Source: Alcanivorax nanhaiticus (lineage in GTDB: Bacteria; Pseudomonadota; Gammaproteobacteria; Pseudomonadales; Alcanivoracaceae). Taken from it: a stretch of DNA of 64,000 bases. The DNA lies in the NCBI RefSeq assembly GCF_000756665.1, contig NZ_ARXV01000001.1:248001-312000 (forward strand), written 5' to 3'. Positions 8,260 through 16,653 of this stretch are shown here, piece by piece. Both the position numbers and the translations under genes were made by a program. Within the stretch, counting starts at the first letter, position 1. Every line of letters begins with the position of its first letter. A model generated the notes under the pieces. It made no database searches. It was not told the origin of the DNA and saw only the letters and a program-made list of their open reading frames with translations.

Positions 8260-8950
8260 GGTCGCCCTCCCCGTTCAGGCTGGCAAAACTCACACTGCGC
8301 TGGAAATGCCCGGCCACCTGGTTGTCGTGGCTGACCATCAGCAAGGCGCTGCCGGATTGCTCACACAGTTCGCACAGCAGGTTCAGCAGAACATCGCGGC
8401 TATGGTTATCCAGCGCAGAGGTCGGTTCGTCTGCAATGATCAGTTCAGGTTTGCCGAACAGGGCACGGGCCGCCGCCACCCGCTGCTGCTGACCAAAGGA
8501 AAGTTGCCATGCCGGTAACGCCGACGTCTGAGGGTCCAGCCCCAGTCGCTGCAGCAATGCCCGTGCGACCTGCTGGCGCTGCGCTTTGCTGCGTGCCCCT
8601 TCCCGCTCACAACGCCGCTTCGAGAAACCGGCGCTGAGGGTCACATTGTCCACCGCATTGAGATACGGCAGCAGATTGAAGGCTTGAAAGATCACCCCGA
8701 GATGATCAGCCCGGAACGCATCCCGACGTCGCTGCGACAAGGCAGAAAATGCCTGCCCGGCCACCTGGATAGATCCGTGCGGCACCGGGCGAATGCCCGC
8801 TACCAAAGACAGCAAGGTGCTCTTGCCACAGCCGCTGGGTCCGTGCAGCAGCACCCGCTCGCCCGCTTCAAGAAAAAAGTCGGACACACGAAGGAAGGGA
8901 TGGTCTTGCCCAGGATGACAATATTTCAGATCGTGCAGATGCAGCACCAC
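8249..8950 (-). CDS. ABC transporter ATP-binding protein (LolD/MacB type)
   Basis: 233-residue ATPase. Walker A GPSGCGKST at about 37-45, Q-loop FQAFNLLPY near 92, signature LSFGQQQRVAAARAL near 150 (LSFGQ instead of LSGGQ), Walker B ELIIADEPTSALD near 172, H-loop VSHD near 206. The likely start is GTG at 8950 (or the next GTG, 8947), with GGAG 5 bp upstream that overlaps the stop of the upstream gene. It partners the adjacent MacB/FtsX-like permease. A basic Cys/Arg-rich insertion lies at about 110-125. Confidence 0.88.
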   Translation of the reverse strand: MVLHLHDLKYCHPGQDHPFLRVSDFFLEAGERVLLHGPSGCGKSTLLSLVAGIRPVPHGSIQVAGQAFSALSQRRRDAFRADHLGVIFQAFNLLPYLNAVDNVTLSAGFSKRRCEREGARSKAQRQQVARALLQRLGLDPQTSALPAWQLSFGQQQRVAAARALFGKPELIIADEPTSALDNHSRDVLLNLLCELCEQSGSALLMVSHDNQVAGHFQRSVSFASLNGEGDHAA

Positions 8951-8952
8951 AT

Positions 8953-9531
8953 TTACTCCAGTGGGATGCGAGGATTACCGGGGGCAAGTCGCTGAGCATT
9001 TTGACCCGAGGGTAACAGCAACACCACCTCGGTGGTCAGGCTGGAAAAGGTGTTCAGAAAAGGCAGGAATAGCACGTTCAAGCCATCGGGTTGCTGACAG
9101 ATAAAGCTCCACTCTGCTTCCACATCCTGATGTTCGTCATGATGATCATCGTGCGCGTCATGCTCGTGAGCTTCGTGGTTTTCATGATCATGGCGGTGGT
9201 TGTGCCCCTCGGGAAACAGCTGCTCCACCGTGGTTTGCACGGCGCTGACCACTTTACAGTCTGCCCGCGAAGCGGGAACCGGAGGGGTAATCTGAGCCAG
9301 CCTCTGTGCATAGCGTACACGGGCGGCGGCATCACCCGGTGGTTGTGTTGTGCCGAGAATGTCCATCAGGGGCGCACGGAACGTCACGGTCAGATTTTGC
9401 TCTTCCAGCACCACTGCGGCTTGGGCCAGACCGTGCTGATGCACACCGGCGGCGGAAGCCGACAGACTGACCACCAGCAACAAGGCGGCCAGGCCACTAA
9501 ACGGCACAGCGTTGTTTAGACGTGTCATCAT
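8953..9531 (-). CDS. His-rich periplasmic protein, ZrgA/DUF2796 family
   Basis: About 192 residues. A signal peptide (cleaved near SASA/AGVHQHG) is followed by the family start HQHGLAQAAVVLEEQNLTV. A histidine/aspartate-rich stretch of about 30 residues (about 115-145, many HxH and HD pairs) is a likely zinc-binding loop. The DUF2796 family includes Vibrio ZrgA and P. aeruginosa PA4063, both zinc-regulated. The gene overlaps the MerC-like gene by 35 bp; ATG at 9531 is preferred over an upstream GTG. Probable role: periplasmic zinc capture for the ABC system behind it. Confidence 0.87.
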   Translation of the reverse strand: MMTRLNNAVPFSGLAALLLVVSLSASAAGVHQHGLAQAAVVLEEQNLTVTFRAPLMDILGTTQPPGDAAARVRYAQRLAQITPPVPASRADCKVVSAVQTTVEQLFPEGHNHRHDHENHEAHEHDAHDDHHDEHQDVEAEWSFICQQPDGLNVLFLPFLNTFSSLTTEVVLLLPSGQNAQRLAPGNPRIPLE

Positions 9532-9910
9532 GTCCCTCACAGTTCCTGCAAGCCCGAATATTCCCCAGATGAGTCACTACCAAGCATACTCCGACCAGAC
9601 TGGTGAGCACGGGTTCCCACAAGGTGCCGTGCATTGCGCCTTCAAGCACCGCCAACAGACATAAACCTGCCAGCGCCAACAAGCCCGGCAACAAGACCCT
9701 CAGGCGGCGGTGACGTCGATACCCGGCACCAATGGCCAGCGCGCTGACAGGCACAATAAAGGCCAGCATGGTGAGGTGAAAGATTTCATCCACATGACCA
9801 AAGGCGGACAGCAAGCCGATGGCGAATAACCCCGCCACACTGGCCACACAGTGAATCATGCAAATACCGGACAGGGCGATGGCCGCCATATCCAGACGTG
9901 AACGTAACAT
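9497..9910 (-). CDS. MerC-domain membrane protein
   Basis: 137 residues with four hydrophobic segments, matching the MerC fold. A first-helix CMIHC motif (about 17-21) and a C-terminal CRNCEGHDD motif (about 121-129) provide likely thiol metal ligands. MerC proteins move mercury in mer operons, but MerC-domain proteins also occur in zinc-limitation loci. Here there is no merR, merA or merT, so a zinc-related role is more likely. ATG at 9910 behind GGGAGAC. It sits 23 bp after zur. Confidence 0.85.
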   Translation of the reverse strand: MLRSRLDMAAIALSGICMIHCVASVAGLFAIGLLSAFGHVDEIFHLTMLAFIVPVSALAIGAGYRRHRRLRVLLPGLLALAGLCLLAVLEGAMHGTLWEPVLTSLVGVCLVVTHLGNIRACRNCEGHDDTSKQRCAV

Positions 9911-9933
9911 GGTTGTCTCCCGTCAGGGGTGAA

Positions 9934-10392
9934 TCAGGACGCCACGCAGCGGGCGCAGCGTCCGTGGACTTCCAGCAGAGGCTCCTGCTGGATCACGAAG
10001 CCGAGATCATCCAGGGTGTGTTCCAACTCACTCACCGCCGCGCCGGCCATGGGGGTTTCCTGCACGCCGCCACACTCATCACAGAGCAGAAAGACCGTGC
10101 CCTTGTGCCCGTGATGACAAGTGATGTGATCGCAGGCCAAGTACTGGTTGGTGGAACTAAGCCGGTGCACCAGGCCCTGTTGCACCAGAAAATCCAGTGC
10201 CCGGTAGATGGTGGGCGGCTGGGCATTGCCCTGGTAGCGGGCCTTGAACTGATCCAGCAACTGGTAAGCGCTTTGCGGGCCTTGCTGTTGCAGTAACAGA
10301 TCCATGACCTGTTTGCGTTGGGGAGTCATCCGCACACCCTGCTCACGGCACTGCTGCTCGGCGCTGGCCAGAATGCGATCGGTACGACTCAT
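9934..10392 (-). CDS. zur: zinc uptake regulator Zur (Fur family)
   Basis: 152-residue Fur-family repressor. The DNA-binding winged helix includes RMTPQRKQVMDLLL and PPTIYRALDFLVQQGLVHR (about 20-75). Metal sites include HITCHHGH (about 88-95), CDECGG (about 104-109) and the C-terminal CARC (about 146-149), the structural zinc pairs typical of Zur. ATG at 10392 was chosen because it begins the usual N-terminus and leaves a 10-bp gap to the gene before; a longer ORF upstream overlaps that gene. Lying inside the operon it probably represses, it would be autoregulated through the palindrome at 12713-12732. Confidence 0.9.
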   Translation of the reverse strand: MSRTDRILASAEQQCREQGVRMTPQRKQVMDLLLQQQGPQSAYQLLDQFKARYQGNAQPPTIYRALDFLVQQGLVHRLSSTNQYLACDHITCHHGHKGTVFLLCDECGGVQETPMAGAAVSELEHTLDDLGFVIQQEPLLEVHGRCARCVAS

Positions 10393-10402
10393 CACTACAC
10401 CT

Positions 10403-11050
10403 CTAGATATCCAATGTGACCAGCAAACGCTGCTGGCCGGGAGACAGGGACGGGGACCGGTGGACCACGCCCGATCCGGGATTATCCCGCCAGGTGTCTC
10501 CTTTGAACAGGGCGACTTGCCCGGTGGCCAGCTGCGCCACCTGTTCCGCCGCAACGCGACCGTATTGATCTTCTCCCGGCGTCAGCAGGCCGGCTGGCAC
10601 CACATTGCCGGGCAGCCACTCGCTGCCGGGGCCGCCGTAGGTGCACAGCAAACGCACCGGAATGCGGTCCACATGAAAGCGCGGGCACATGGGTTTTGTC
10701 AGAGCCATGACTCGCAATCCCACTTCCTCTACACCGAACAGGCACGCAGTCATGTCTGCCAACAGGAACAGGTCATCACGCAATGGCTGGTAGTGATCAC
10801 CGGGCAGGCTGCGATTCAGGGCAGCGTCCAGGTCCGCCACGGGCAACCAACTCTTGATGGCAATCCGTTCATCGCAGGCTTGGGCGACCAGTTGCGGAGA
10901 AAGCGGGTCCGGGCGATCCCAGACCGCCACTTGCACCTCATCGGACATGATGTCCGCCAGCACCACCGGCTCCTTGCTACAGGAATACTCTTGCTGCGAC
11001 GGTGTAAGCGGTAGCGACTGTGCAGCCTGTGTCATCGGGAAAGCATTCAT
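10403..11050 (-). CDS. DUF1826 domain protein
   Basis: 215 residues covering a full DUF1826 domain. Visible landmarks are AVWDRPDP near 45, [25 protein letters not shown] (in parts: [13 protein letters not shown], then [10 protein letters not shown]) and a C-terminal [17 protein letters not shown]. The HxD followed by a distant His resembles the metal-binding facial arrangement of 2-oxoglutarate oxygenase-like folds, but this is a guess. ATG at 11050 overlaps the zigA stop as ATGA; an ATG 15 bp upstream is possible. DUF1826 genes recur beside zigA and zur in other bacteria. Function unknown. Confidence 0.85.
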   Translation of the reverse strand: MNAFPMTQAAQSLPLTPSQQEYSCSKEPVVLADIMSDEVQVAVWDRPDPLSPQLVAQACDERIAIKSWLPVADLDAALNRSLPGDHYQPLRDDLFLLADMTACLFGVEEVGLRVMALTKPMCPRFHVDRIPVRLLCTYGGPGSEWLPGNVVPAGLLTPGEDQYGRVAAEQVAQLATGQVALFKGDTWRDNPGSGVVHRSPSLSPGQQRLLVTLDI

Positions 11051-12270
11051 CCTGCCATCTCCCATTGCGGGAAGGGGTCAGCAAGCTGCTCCCATACCGC
11101 CTTGCCCTGCAGCATTTCGTCTTCCGAAAGCAGACAGGCATCCAGCGCCTGGCGAGTGGCCTCCGGCTGCAAATTGTGGCCAATGAAGACCAGCTCCTGG
11201 CGCATGTCACCAAAGGGTTCCTGCCATTTCTCCATGATCATGGCACGGTACTCCGGGTCCTCCGGCCAGTGCTTTTCCGGCACCGTTTTCCAGAACAGTC
11301 CCGCCGGGCCATGGTGAACAATGTCACCGGCCTGACTCCAGTTACCGGCAAATTGAGGACGTGTTGCCAGCCAGAAGAATCCCTTGGAGCGCAGCAGGGT
11401 GCCGTGGGGCCAGGCCTGTTGCAGCAAATCCCAGAAGCGTTGCGGATGAAACGGTCGGCGAGCTTCATAGGTGAAACTGCTGATGCCGTACTCTTCCGTT
11501 TCCGGCAGGTGCTCCCCGCGCATTTCCTTTAGCCAGCCCGGCGCCTGCTGGGCCTTTTCGAAATCGAACAGCCCGGTATTGAGCGCCGCTTCCAGCGGGG
11601 CCTTGCCGTGACGGATAGGAACAATGCGGGCATCCGGGTTGAGCAGCCGCAGGGTGGCCGTGAGCATCTCCAGATCACGCTCGCTGACCAGATCCGTTTT
11701 GCTGATCAACAGAACGTCGCAAAACTCCACCTGCTCCACCAGCAAATCCACCACATTGCGCTGGTCTTCCTCACCCAGGTTTTCCGCTTCCTGCTGCAGG
11801 TTACGGGTGCTGCGATAGTCACGCAGGAAATTCACCGCATCCACCACCGTCACCATGGTATCCAGACGGGCAATGTTGGAAAGGCTGATGCCCTCTTCGT
11901 CTTCGAAGGTGAACGTTTCTGCCACCGGCAGGGGCTCGGAAATGCCTGTGGACTCGATCACCAGATAATCAAAACGGCCATCACGGGCCAGGCGATCCAC
12001 TTCCAGCAACAGGTCTTCGCGCAGTGTGCAACAGATACAGCCGTTGCTCATTTCCACCAGTTTTTCTTCCGCGCGATTAAGCGACACATCCTGATTCACC
12101 AGCGCCGCATCGATATTGATTTCGCTCATGTCGTTGACGATCACAGCGACACGCAGCCCTGCTCTGTTGTTGAGAATATGGTTTAGCACCGTGGTCTTGC
12201 CTGCACCCAGAAACCCGGAGAGCACGGTAACGGGCAACTGGCTTGGCAGATTGGCTTGTGGGCTTGTCAT
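11047..12270 (-). CDS. zigA: COG0523 zinc metallochaperone GTPase ZigA
   Basis: 407-residue G3E-family GTPase. Walker [14 protein letters not shown] at about 19-31, the metal-binding CxCC motif (NGCICC, Cys78-Ile-Cys80-Cys81), Walker B/ESTG region [12 protein letters not shown] near 105, and the SKTDLV guanine motif near 188. A C-terminal CobW domain follows (from about 275). It is the zinc-starvation type that delivers zinc to client enzymes when zinc is scarce. It sits 3 bp after the dksA2-like gene and is coupled to DUF1826. The same pairing (PA5535-PA5536) occurs in P. aeruginosa. Confidence 0.92.
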   Translation of the reverse strand: MTSPQANLPSQLPVTVLSGFLGAGKTTVLNHILNNRAGLRVAVIVNDMSEINIDAALVNQDVSLNRAEEKLVEMSNGCICCTLREDLLLEVDRLARDGRFDYLVIESTGISEPLPVAETFTFEDEEGISLSNIARLDTMVTVVDAVNFLRDYRSTRNLQQEAENLGEEDQRNVVDLLVEQVEFCDVLLISKTDLVSERDLEMLTATLRLLNPDARIVPIRHGKAPLEAALNTGLFDFEKAQQAPGWLKEMRGEHLPETEEYGISSFTYEARRPFHPQRFWDLLQQAWPHGTLLRSKGFFWLATRPQFAGNWSQAGDIVHHGPAGLFWKTVPEKHWPEDPEYRAMIMEKWQEPFGDMRQELVFIGHNLQPEATRQALDACLLSEDEMLQGKAVWEQLADPFPQWEMAG

Positions 12271-12273
12271 GGC

Positions 12274-12696
12274 TTATCCGGTTCGTTGATGGACAAAATG
12301 GCGTTCGTTTTGCTCGAGCCGGGCTTTTACCTCGGCACAATACTCTGTGGTGGGACGGGCCAGCAGCCGACGCAGGCCAATGGGCTCACCGGAAACTTTG
12401 CAATAACCGTAGTCACCGTTCTCCAATCGTCTTAGCGCCGCGCGGATCTTGCCCAACAGGCGTTGTTGACGCCCCATGAACCTTAGCTGGTGTCGGCAGG
12501 ACTCTTCCTCTACCGCCGCATCCAGAGGATCGGCCTGCAGCGGCGTCTGCAGGTGCTGCATGGCACGCCGGATCTCCAAATCACATTCACTGGCCTGTGA
12601 CAGCAGACGTTCACGGAAGAAAGCCCGCTGGGCGGCATTCATGTATTTGGACGCCGGCATCTTCAGCAGTGCGTTTTCACTGATAGTGCGTGGCAT
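12274..12696 (-). CDS. dksA2: DksA2-like RNA polymerase factor lacking two zinc cysteines
   Basis: 140-residue DksA/TraR-family protein. The coiled-coil tip carries DPLDAA (Asp56, Asp59), as in DksA. Of the four zinc-finger cysteines only Cys99 and Cys120 remain; the other two positions are Ser102 and Val123. Such C-minus paralogues (P. aeruginosa DksA2) work without zinc and replace DksA under zinc starvation, modulating RNA polymerase with ppGpp. It is the first gene of the minus operon; the ATG at 12696 is 17 bp from the Zur palindrome and has GGGAGGC in front. Confidence 0.92.
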   Translation of the reverse strand: MPRTISENALLKMPASKYMNAAQRAFFRERLLSQASECDLEIRRAMQHLQTPLQADPLDAAVEEESCRHQLRFMGRQQRLLGKIRAALRRLENGDYGYCKVSGEPIGLRRLLARPTTEYCAEVKARLEQNERHFVHQRTG

Positions 12697-12712
12697 GATA
12701 GCCTCCCTTTTG

Positions 12713-12732
12713 TGATATGTTATAACATATCA
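12713..12732. promoter_or_regulatory. Zur operator
   Basis: A perfect 20-bp palindrome, TGATATGTTATAACATATCA. Its centre matches the ATGTTATAACAT core of gammaproteobacterial Zur boxes. It lies in the divergent gap 17 bp before dksA2-like and 33 bp before the 74-aa gene, so one Zur dimer pair could silence both directions. The zur gene itself is in the left operon. Confidence 0.88.
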
Positions 12733-12764
12733 ATTGAAGACGACAACCATGCCGGAGAATGATC

Positions 12765-12989
12765 ATGAGTTTCCCGCTCCCCGCCTCCTATACCGAGTGG
12801 CAACACTGCATAACGGAGATCTGCGGAATCCCTCTCACTGCCGACTTCATTCAGCAAAGACTGATGGCTCTCGACAATCAAAATGACCACATGACCCGCA
12901 AATTCATCGAGTTGTCCGGCCACTCGCACTGGCAGCAAACCCAGACCTGGTTCCGCCGGGCACTGTCAGAACGGCAGCAGGCCTGCTAG
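12765..12989 (+). CDS. 74-aa protein in the Zur-controlled divergent unit
   Basis: No family recognised. 74 residues, soluble, rich in His, Trp and Gln (WQH, SHWQQTQTW). Three Cys include one at the very C-terminus and the ITEICGIP segment. Begins SFPLPASYTEWQHC. ATG at 12765 is preferred because GGAG lies 7 bp before it; an ATG two codons upstream is too close to that site. It is the first gene to the right of the Zur palindrome and 51 bp before the dihydroorotase. Its position suggests a role in zinc limitation, which is inference only. Confidence 0.65.
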   Translation: MSFPLPASYTEWQHCITEICGIPLTADFIQQRLMALDNQNDHMTRKFIELSGHSHWQQTQTWFRRALSERQQAC

Positions 12990-13040
12990 GCGGGCCACCG
13001 GAAGAGCTACCTACTGACCACCGCGACAGAAGAATTCACA

Positions 13041-14363
13041 ATGCAGTCAGATGCCAGCAACAGCCTCTTGATCAAGGGTGCCACCGTCATGCTTCCCAGT
13101 GGCCCTGCCGTTACCGACGTGGCCTGTGAGAATGGCCGCATCATTGCCATTGGTGAGCCTTTCCGGGCAGCAACCACCCTGCAGGCCCACGGCCTGCACC
13201 TGTTGCCTGGCGTGGTGGATTCCCAGGTACACTTTCGCGAACCGGGCATGACCCACAAGGAAACCCTGGAAGCCGGTACCCGTGGCGCGGTGCTGGGTGG
13301 CGTGACCAGCGTGTTCGAAATGCCCAACACTCAACCGCTGACCCTCTACGCGGAGGATCTTCAGGCGAAGATATCTATCGCTGAACGGGATGCCTGGTGC
13401 AACTATGCTTTTTATATGGGGGGATCAGCGGCAAACGCCGATCAGCTGGCAACACTGGAGCGCATGCCGGGCTGTTGCGGCGTCAAAATTTTCATGGGCA
13501 GTTCTTTCGGCGATCTGCTGGCCGACACCGATGCCGTGCTTCGCACTATCCTCAGTCATGGCCGCCGCCGTGTGGCCGTGCACGCTGAGGACGAGGCGCG
13601 CTTGGTGTCCAGACGCCACCTAGCCGAAGAAGCAGCTCACCCCTCAGCCCACCCCCTGTGGCGAGATGAACAAAGTGCCCTGATCGCGACCCGGCAAATT
13701 GTTGCCCTTGCTGCTGAAACCCGACGCCCCCTGCATGTGCTGCATATTTCTACGGCTGAGGAGATGGCATTCCTGCAACAGTACAAATCCCGGGTATCGG
13801 TAGAAGTCTTGCCACAGCACCTCACCCTTACTGCCCCGGAGTGCTACGAACGCCTTGGCACTCTGGCTCAGATGAACCCACCCATTCGAGATAAGCGCCA
13901 CCAGGACGCCCTTTGGAAAGCGGTGAATAACGGTATCGTGGATGTCATCGGCAGCGATCACGCCCCGCACACCCGCGAGGAAAAGCAACGCCCCTACCCT
14001 GACTCGCCCAGTGGCATGACTGGCACACAGACACTGCTTCCCTTGATGCTCAATCACGTGAATGCGGGACGGCTGACACTGTCTCGGCTGGTGGATCTGG
14101 TCTGTGCCGGCCCGGCACGGCTCTTTGGCATGGCAGGAAAAGGACGGATCGCAGTGGGTTACGATGCGGACCTGACCCTGGTAGACATGCAAAAACGGCA
14201 GGCCGTTGATGACCGTAAGCTTGCTTCGCCGCCAGGATGGAGTGCTTTTGATGGCATGATGCTTCAAGGTTGGCCCACCACCACCATTATTGCCGGCACC
14301 GTAGTGATGAGTGAAGAAGAAGTTATCGGACAGCCCTCAGGGAAAGTCATCGACTTTTTTTGA
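13041..14363 (+). CDS. class I dihydroorotase, zinc-starvation paralogue
   Basis: 440-residue amidohydrolase that closes carbamoyl aspartate to dihydroorotate in pyrimidine synthesis. Motifs are PGVVDSQVHFREPG (about 57-70), FEMPNTQP near 93, a metal-bridging Lys region GVKIFMGSS near 150, HVLHISTAEE near 231 and IGSDHAPHT near 303. The first metal-binding His of the usual DxHxH is replaced by Gln (DSQVH), as in a known subgroup. It resembles PA5541 of the P. aeruginosa zinc-starvation locus, thought to back up the zinc-dependent housekeeping enzyme. It lies downstream of the Zur box. The ribosome-binding site is weak. Confidence 0.88.
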   Translation: MQSDASNSLLIKGATVMLPSGPAVTDVACENGRIIAIGEPFRAATTLQAHGLHLLPGVVDSQVHFREPGMTHKETLEAGTRGAVLGGVTSVFEMPNTQPLTLYAEDLQAKISIAERDAWCNYAFYMGGSAANADQLATLERMPGCCGVKIFMGSSFGDLLADTDAVLRTILSHGRRRVAVHAEDEARLVSRRHLAEEAAHPSAHPLWRDEQSALIATRQIVALAAETRRPLHVLHISTAEEMAFLQQYKSRVSVEVLPQHLTLTAPECYERLGTLAQMNPPIRDKRHQDALWKAVNNGIVDVIGSDHAPHTREEKQRPYPDSPSGMTGTQTLLPLMLNHVNAGRLTLSRLVDLVCAGPARLFGMAGKGRIAVGYDADLTLVDMQKRQAVDDRKLASPPGWSAFDGMMLQGWPTTTIIAGTVVMSEEEVIGQPSGKVIDFF

Positions 14364-14406
14364 TGCCGAGCCATCCTCACGTTCCCTCCACCGATGGCGA
14401 TAATGA

Positions 14407-14688
14407 TGGCAAGCCCAATGCAGGAACCCGGCCCATGACACCACCTGCCAGAACAACTCCGGGCCGGAGCTTGATCCATTGCTGGTAGAAGGCGATTTGC
14501 AGATTGGCGTCACCGTAATGGATTCCGGCCTGCCCGTTTTGCAGACCACGCTGACAAAAACATTCGCCGTCACCGTTCCGGTTACCGGCCCCGGTAACCC
14601 ACGCATACAGCCAATCGGCGAGGGTGGCAGCCTCCCGGCTATGGGACTGCTGTTACTTCTCTCACTTGGCCTGATTCGACGCCGCTAG
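14407..14688 (+). pseudogene. C-terminal remnant of a GlyGly-CTERM-type protein
   Basis: An open frame without a good start ends in EGGSLPAMGLLLLLSLGLIRRR (in parts: GEGGSLPAMG, then a hydrophobic run, then RRR). This is a GlyGly-CTERM-like sorting tail recognised by rhombosortase. The preceding roughly 70 residues look like the end of a beta-domain. In another frame at 14363-14440 a Ca-binding-like DGDNDGKPN segment appears, suggesting a frameshifted, truncated gene. No ribosome-binding site. It could instead be a short expressed fragment, but decay is more likely. Confidence 0.5.
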
Positions 14689-14696
14689 TCCCATCT

Positions 14697-14729
14697 GCCC
14701 AGAGCGCGCCGCGCTCTGGGCTCTCTTTC
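14697..14729. terminator. bidirectional terminator
   Basis: 10-bp stem GCCCAGAGCG with CGCTCTGGGC, followed by a T/C-rich run to 14733. It lies between the plus-strand remnant and the convergent lipase foldase. Confidence 0.75.
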
Positions 14730-14749
14730 TTTACGATCTCCAAACCCCC

Positions 14750-15763
14750 TTAGTGTTGCTCAATACGATCCAACGCCTGCACTCTGGGTAATTCCTGCCC
14801 ACTAAAGAGTTGTTGCTGGAGACGGGCCAACTCAGCCTCCTGATCTTGTTCAGCCAACCCGCTATCCAGAATGGATTGCCGCTGCGTGCGGTATACCTGA
14901 TAACGGCTATCCCATTCCGCCCGTGCTGCATCCAGAGCCTCCATACGGTCAGCTGCAGCGGCCCCGAAATGTTGCTCGCGCAGAACCCGAATCTCCGCCT
15001 CACTGGCACCCTGCTCCCTCAACACCTCCGTTTTTTCTGCCAGTCGCACCGGTGCCTGGGTGTCTTGCATCATGCTTTGCATCTCTTGCGGCAAGGACTG
15101 CGACAACTGCATCAATCGTTGCTGCTGGGCTACCTGATCCAGTGTCGGATCATCCAGAATAGCCTGACGATCTGCCATGTAACGGTCGTAAGCCATATCC
15201 AGCCCATAGAACGCATCTGCCGCTTCCGGGCCGAGATACGCTTGCTGCATGGCATGCCGCTGTCGCACAGCCTCGCGAATACCCTCAGGAGAACCGTCAT
15301 GGGGCGGCAACGCTATCATGGCTTCCCCCAACGCCAGGTACTGTTGAAAGAGCTGCCAGGCGTTATCCGCAGCCAAGGGCGGGAGAGTCTCATTAAGATA
15401 GCGAGCCAGTCGCGCCTGACAATCGGCCAGTGATTCCTCGCCCTGGGTAGAAAGAAAATAATCAAATACCAACCGCAGATCCGGAGAGATCACCAGCTCC
15501 CCCTGCTCAGTGACTTGCAGCTGGCCATCCACCTGAGTACCGGTTAACGAATCGGGAGCCTCCCGAAGAGTCTGCGCATGAGCCAGAGCGGCGCCGAAAG
15601 ACGCCTCGGGTACCGAACGGTTGTGAGTTGTCAGAGAAGCGTGTGTGCGGGTTTCATCAGGCAAGGCTACCGGAGCCGGAGCATCAGGCTGCAGAGACCG
15701 CCACCCCAACGCCGCCAATCCCAGCACTGCCAACAAGCCTAAAGACAATGTTATCCGCGACAT
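14750..15763 (-). CDS. lifO: lipase-specific foldase (Lif)
   Basis: 337-residue steric chaperone anchored in the inner membrane by one N-terminal segment (about 4-22). It folds secreted family I lipases in the periplasm. After a variable linker come mini-domain 1 with the Lif motif near LRLVFDYFLSTQGEES (about 97-112), then an extended helical domain, then mini-domain 2, all rich in Gln, Ala and Glu. Size fits the family (about 340). Its client is surely the lipase at 16758, but unlike most lipA-lif pairs the two genes are divergent and separated by a TetR gene. Confidence 0.9.
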   Translation of the reverse strand: MSRITLSLGLLAVLGLAALGWRSLQPDAPAPVALPDETRTHASLTTHNRSVPEASFGAALAHAQTLREAPDSLTGTQVDGQLQVTEQGELVISPDLRLVFDYFLSTQGEESLADCQARLARYLNETLPPLAADNAWQLFQQYLALGEAMIALPPHDGSPEGIREAVRQRHAMQQAYLGPEAADAFYGLDMAYDRYMADRQAILDDPTLDQVAQQQRLMQLSQSLPQEMQSMMQDTQAPVRLAEKTEVLREQGASEAEIRVLREQHFGAAAADRMEALDAARAEWDSRYQVYRTQRQSILDSGLAEQDQEAELARLQQQLFSGQELPRVQALDRIEQH

Positions 15764-15809
15764 GATGTTCTCCTTTTTATGTCATGCCCGGCGTCGGAGT
15801 CGTTCTTCT

Positions 15810-16484
15810 CTAATCCTCCAGCGCCATCAAACGACTGAAGAAAGGCGAAGCCAGCATGGCTTCCCAATCCTCACGATTGCCGAGCATGCTCACACACAAG
15901 CGCGACATCACGGCGATGTAGCGCGGCATGTCCGTGTGCTCTGCCTCGGCACAGAACTGGTACCCCAAATGTTCAATTCCCTGCACCAGGGTTTTTAGCG
16001 CCAGCACATCTGCCGGTGTCCGGCCATGTTGCACCATCGCCTCATGAAGAATGTTTACGATGCGATCATTGTGCGCATCACGATGCCGGGACACAGGAGA
16101 TGACAGATCGTGTAGCTCCCGGAAACGGGTTGTCATCAACGGCCCCAGAGAACGCCCCCAGTTCAGATAACCACTCAACGCAATGGGCAGATAATCGTAA
16201 AAGGCCTTTTGTGGCTGGGCGAACACCTTGACGAACAAGCCTTCCACTTCAGCGTTGCAGGCGGTGACAATCTCCTCGATCACCTCTGGCACCGACGCGA
16301 AATACTTGTAGAACGTCGGGCGTGATACCCCTGCTTCCTTCAGAATCCGCTGCACCGTGGTGCCATGAGAACCCTGCTCGCCATACACCGCACGGGCAGC
16401 CAATAAAATTCGCGCCCGGGTTTCTTCCGCTTTTCCCGTTTTGCCCGGAGGGCGTCCCCGGCGTGGTGCCGCACCTTCACTCAT
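15810..16484 (-). CDS. TetR/AcrR regulator of the lipase region
   Basis: 224-residue TetR-family repressor. A basic N-terminal tail (RRGRPPGKTGK) precedes the helix-turn-helix TTVQRILKEAGVSRPTFYKYFAS (in parts: TTVQRILKEAG, VSRPTFYKYF; about 41-63). The C-terminal part is a helical ligand-binding domain, probably sensing a hydrophobic molecule such as a fatty acid or acyl-CoA (inference from the lipase context). A matching operator lies 16 bp upstream of its ATG and another before the lipase. The foldase gene starts 47 bp past its stop, so the two are probably cotranscribed. Confidence 0.88.
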   Translation of the reverse strand: MSEGAAPRRGRPPGKTGKAEETRARILLAARAVYGEQGSHGTTVQRILKEAGVSRPTFYKYFASVPEVIEEIVTACNAEVEGLFVKVFAQPQKAFYDYLPIALSGYLNWGRSLGPLMTTRFRELHDLSSPVSRHRDAHNDRIVNILHEAMVQHGRTPADVLALKTLVQGIEHLGYQFCAEAEHTDMPRYIAVMSRLCVSMLGNREDWEAMLASPFFSRLMALED

Positions 16485-16499
16485 TACTACCCACCAATA

Positions 16500-16515
16500 T
16501 TAACAGCATTGTTAG
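16500..16515. promoter_or_regulatory. putative TetR operator O1
   Basis: TTAACA-GCAT-TGTTAG, an inverted repeat with 4-bp spacer located 16 bp before the tetR start codon. Same architecture as the site at 16638-16653, which supports autoregulation. Confidence 0.65.
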
Positions 16516-16637
16516 TTTACTGATTTCCTTCGATATCGCCACCAGCACGCCCCACCCTCATATCACTCGCAATATAGCGCTTTATTCCTAGTCGACTGTT
16601 TATCACTTCAGATCGTGATCGTTATAACCATTTAATA

Positions 16638-16653
16638 TTAACATTAGTGTTAA
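16638..16653. promoter_or_regulatory. putative TetR operator O2
   Basis: TTAACA-TTAG-TGTTAA, a perfect inverted repeat with 4-bp spacer, 104 bp before the lipase ATG in an AT-rich promoter-like block. Matches O1 at 11 of 12 arm positions. Confidence 0.7.

Noticed and set aside
9497-9910. Part of a mercury-resistance (mer) operon
   Set aside because: No merR, merA, merT or merP; the gene is embedded in the zinc operon.
10393-10554. N-terminal extension of Zur
   Set aside because: Overlaps DUF1826 coding sequence, and the added residues do not resemble Fur proteins.
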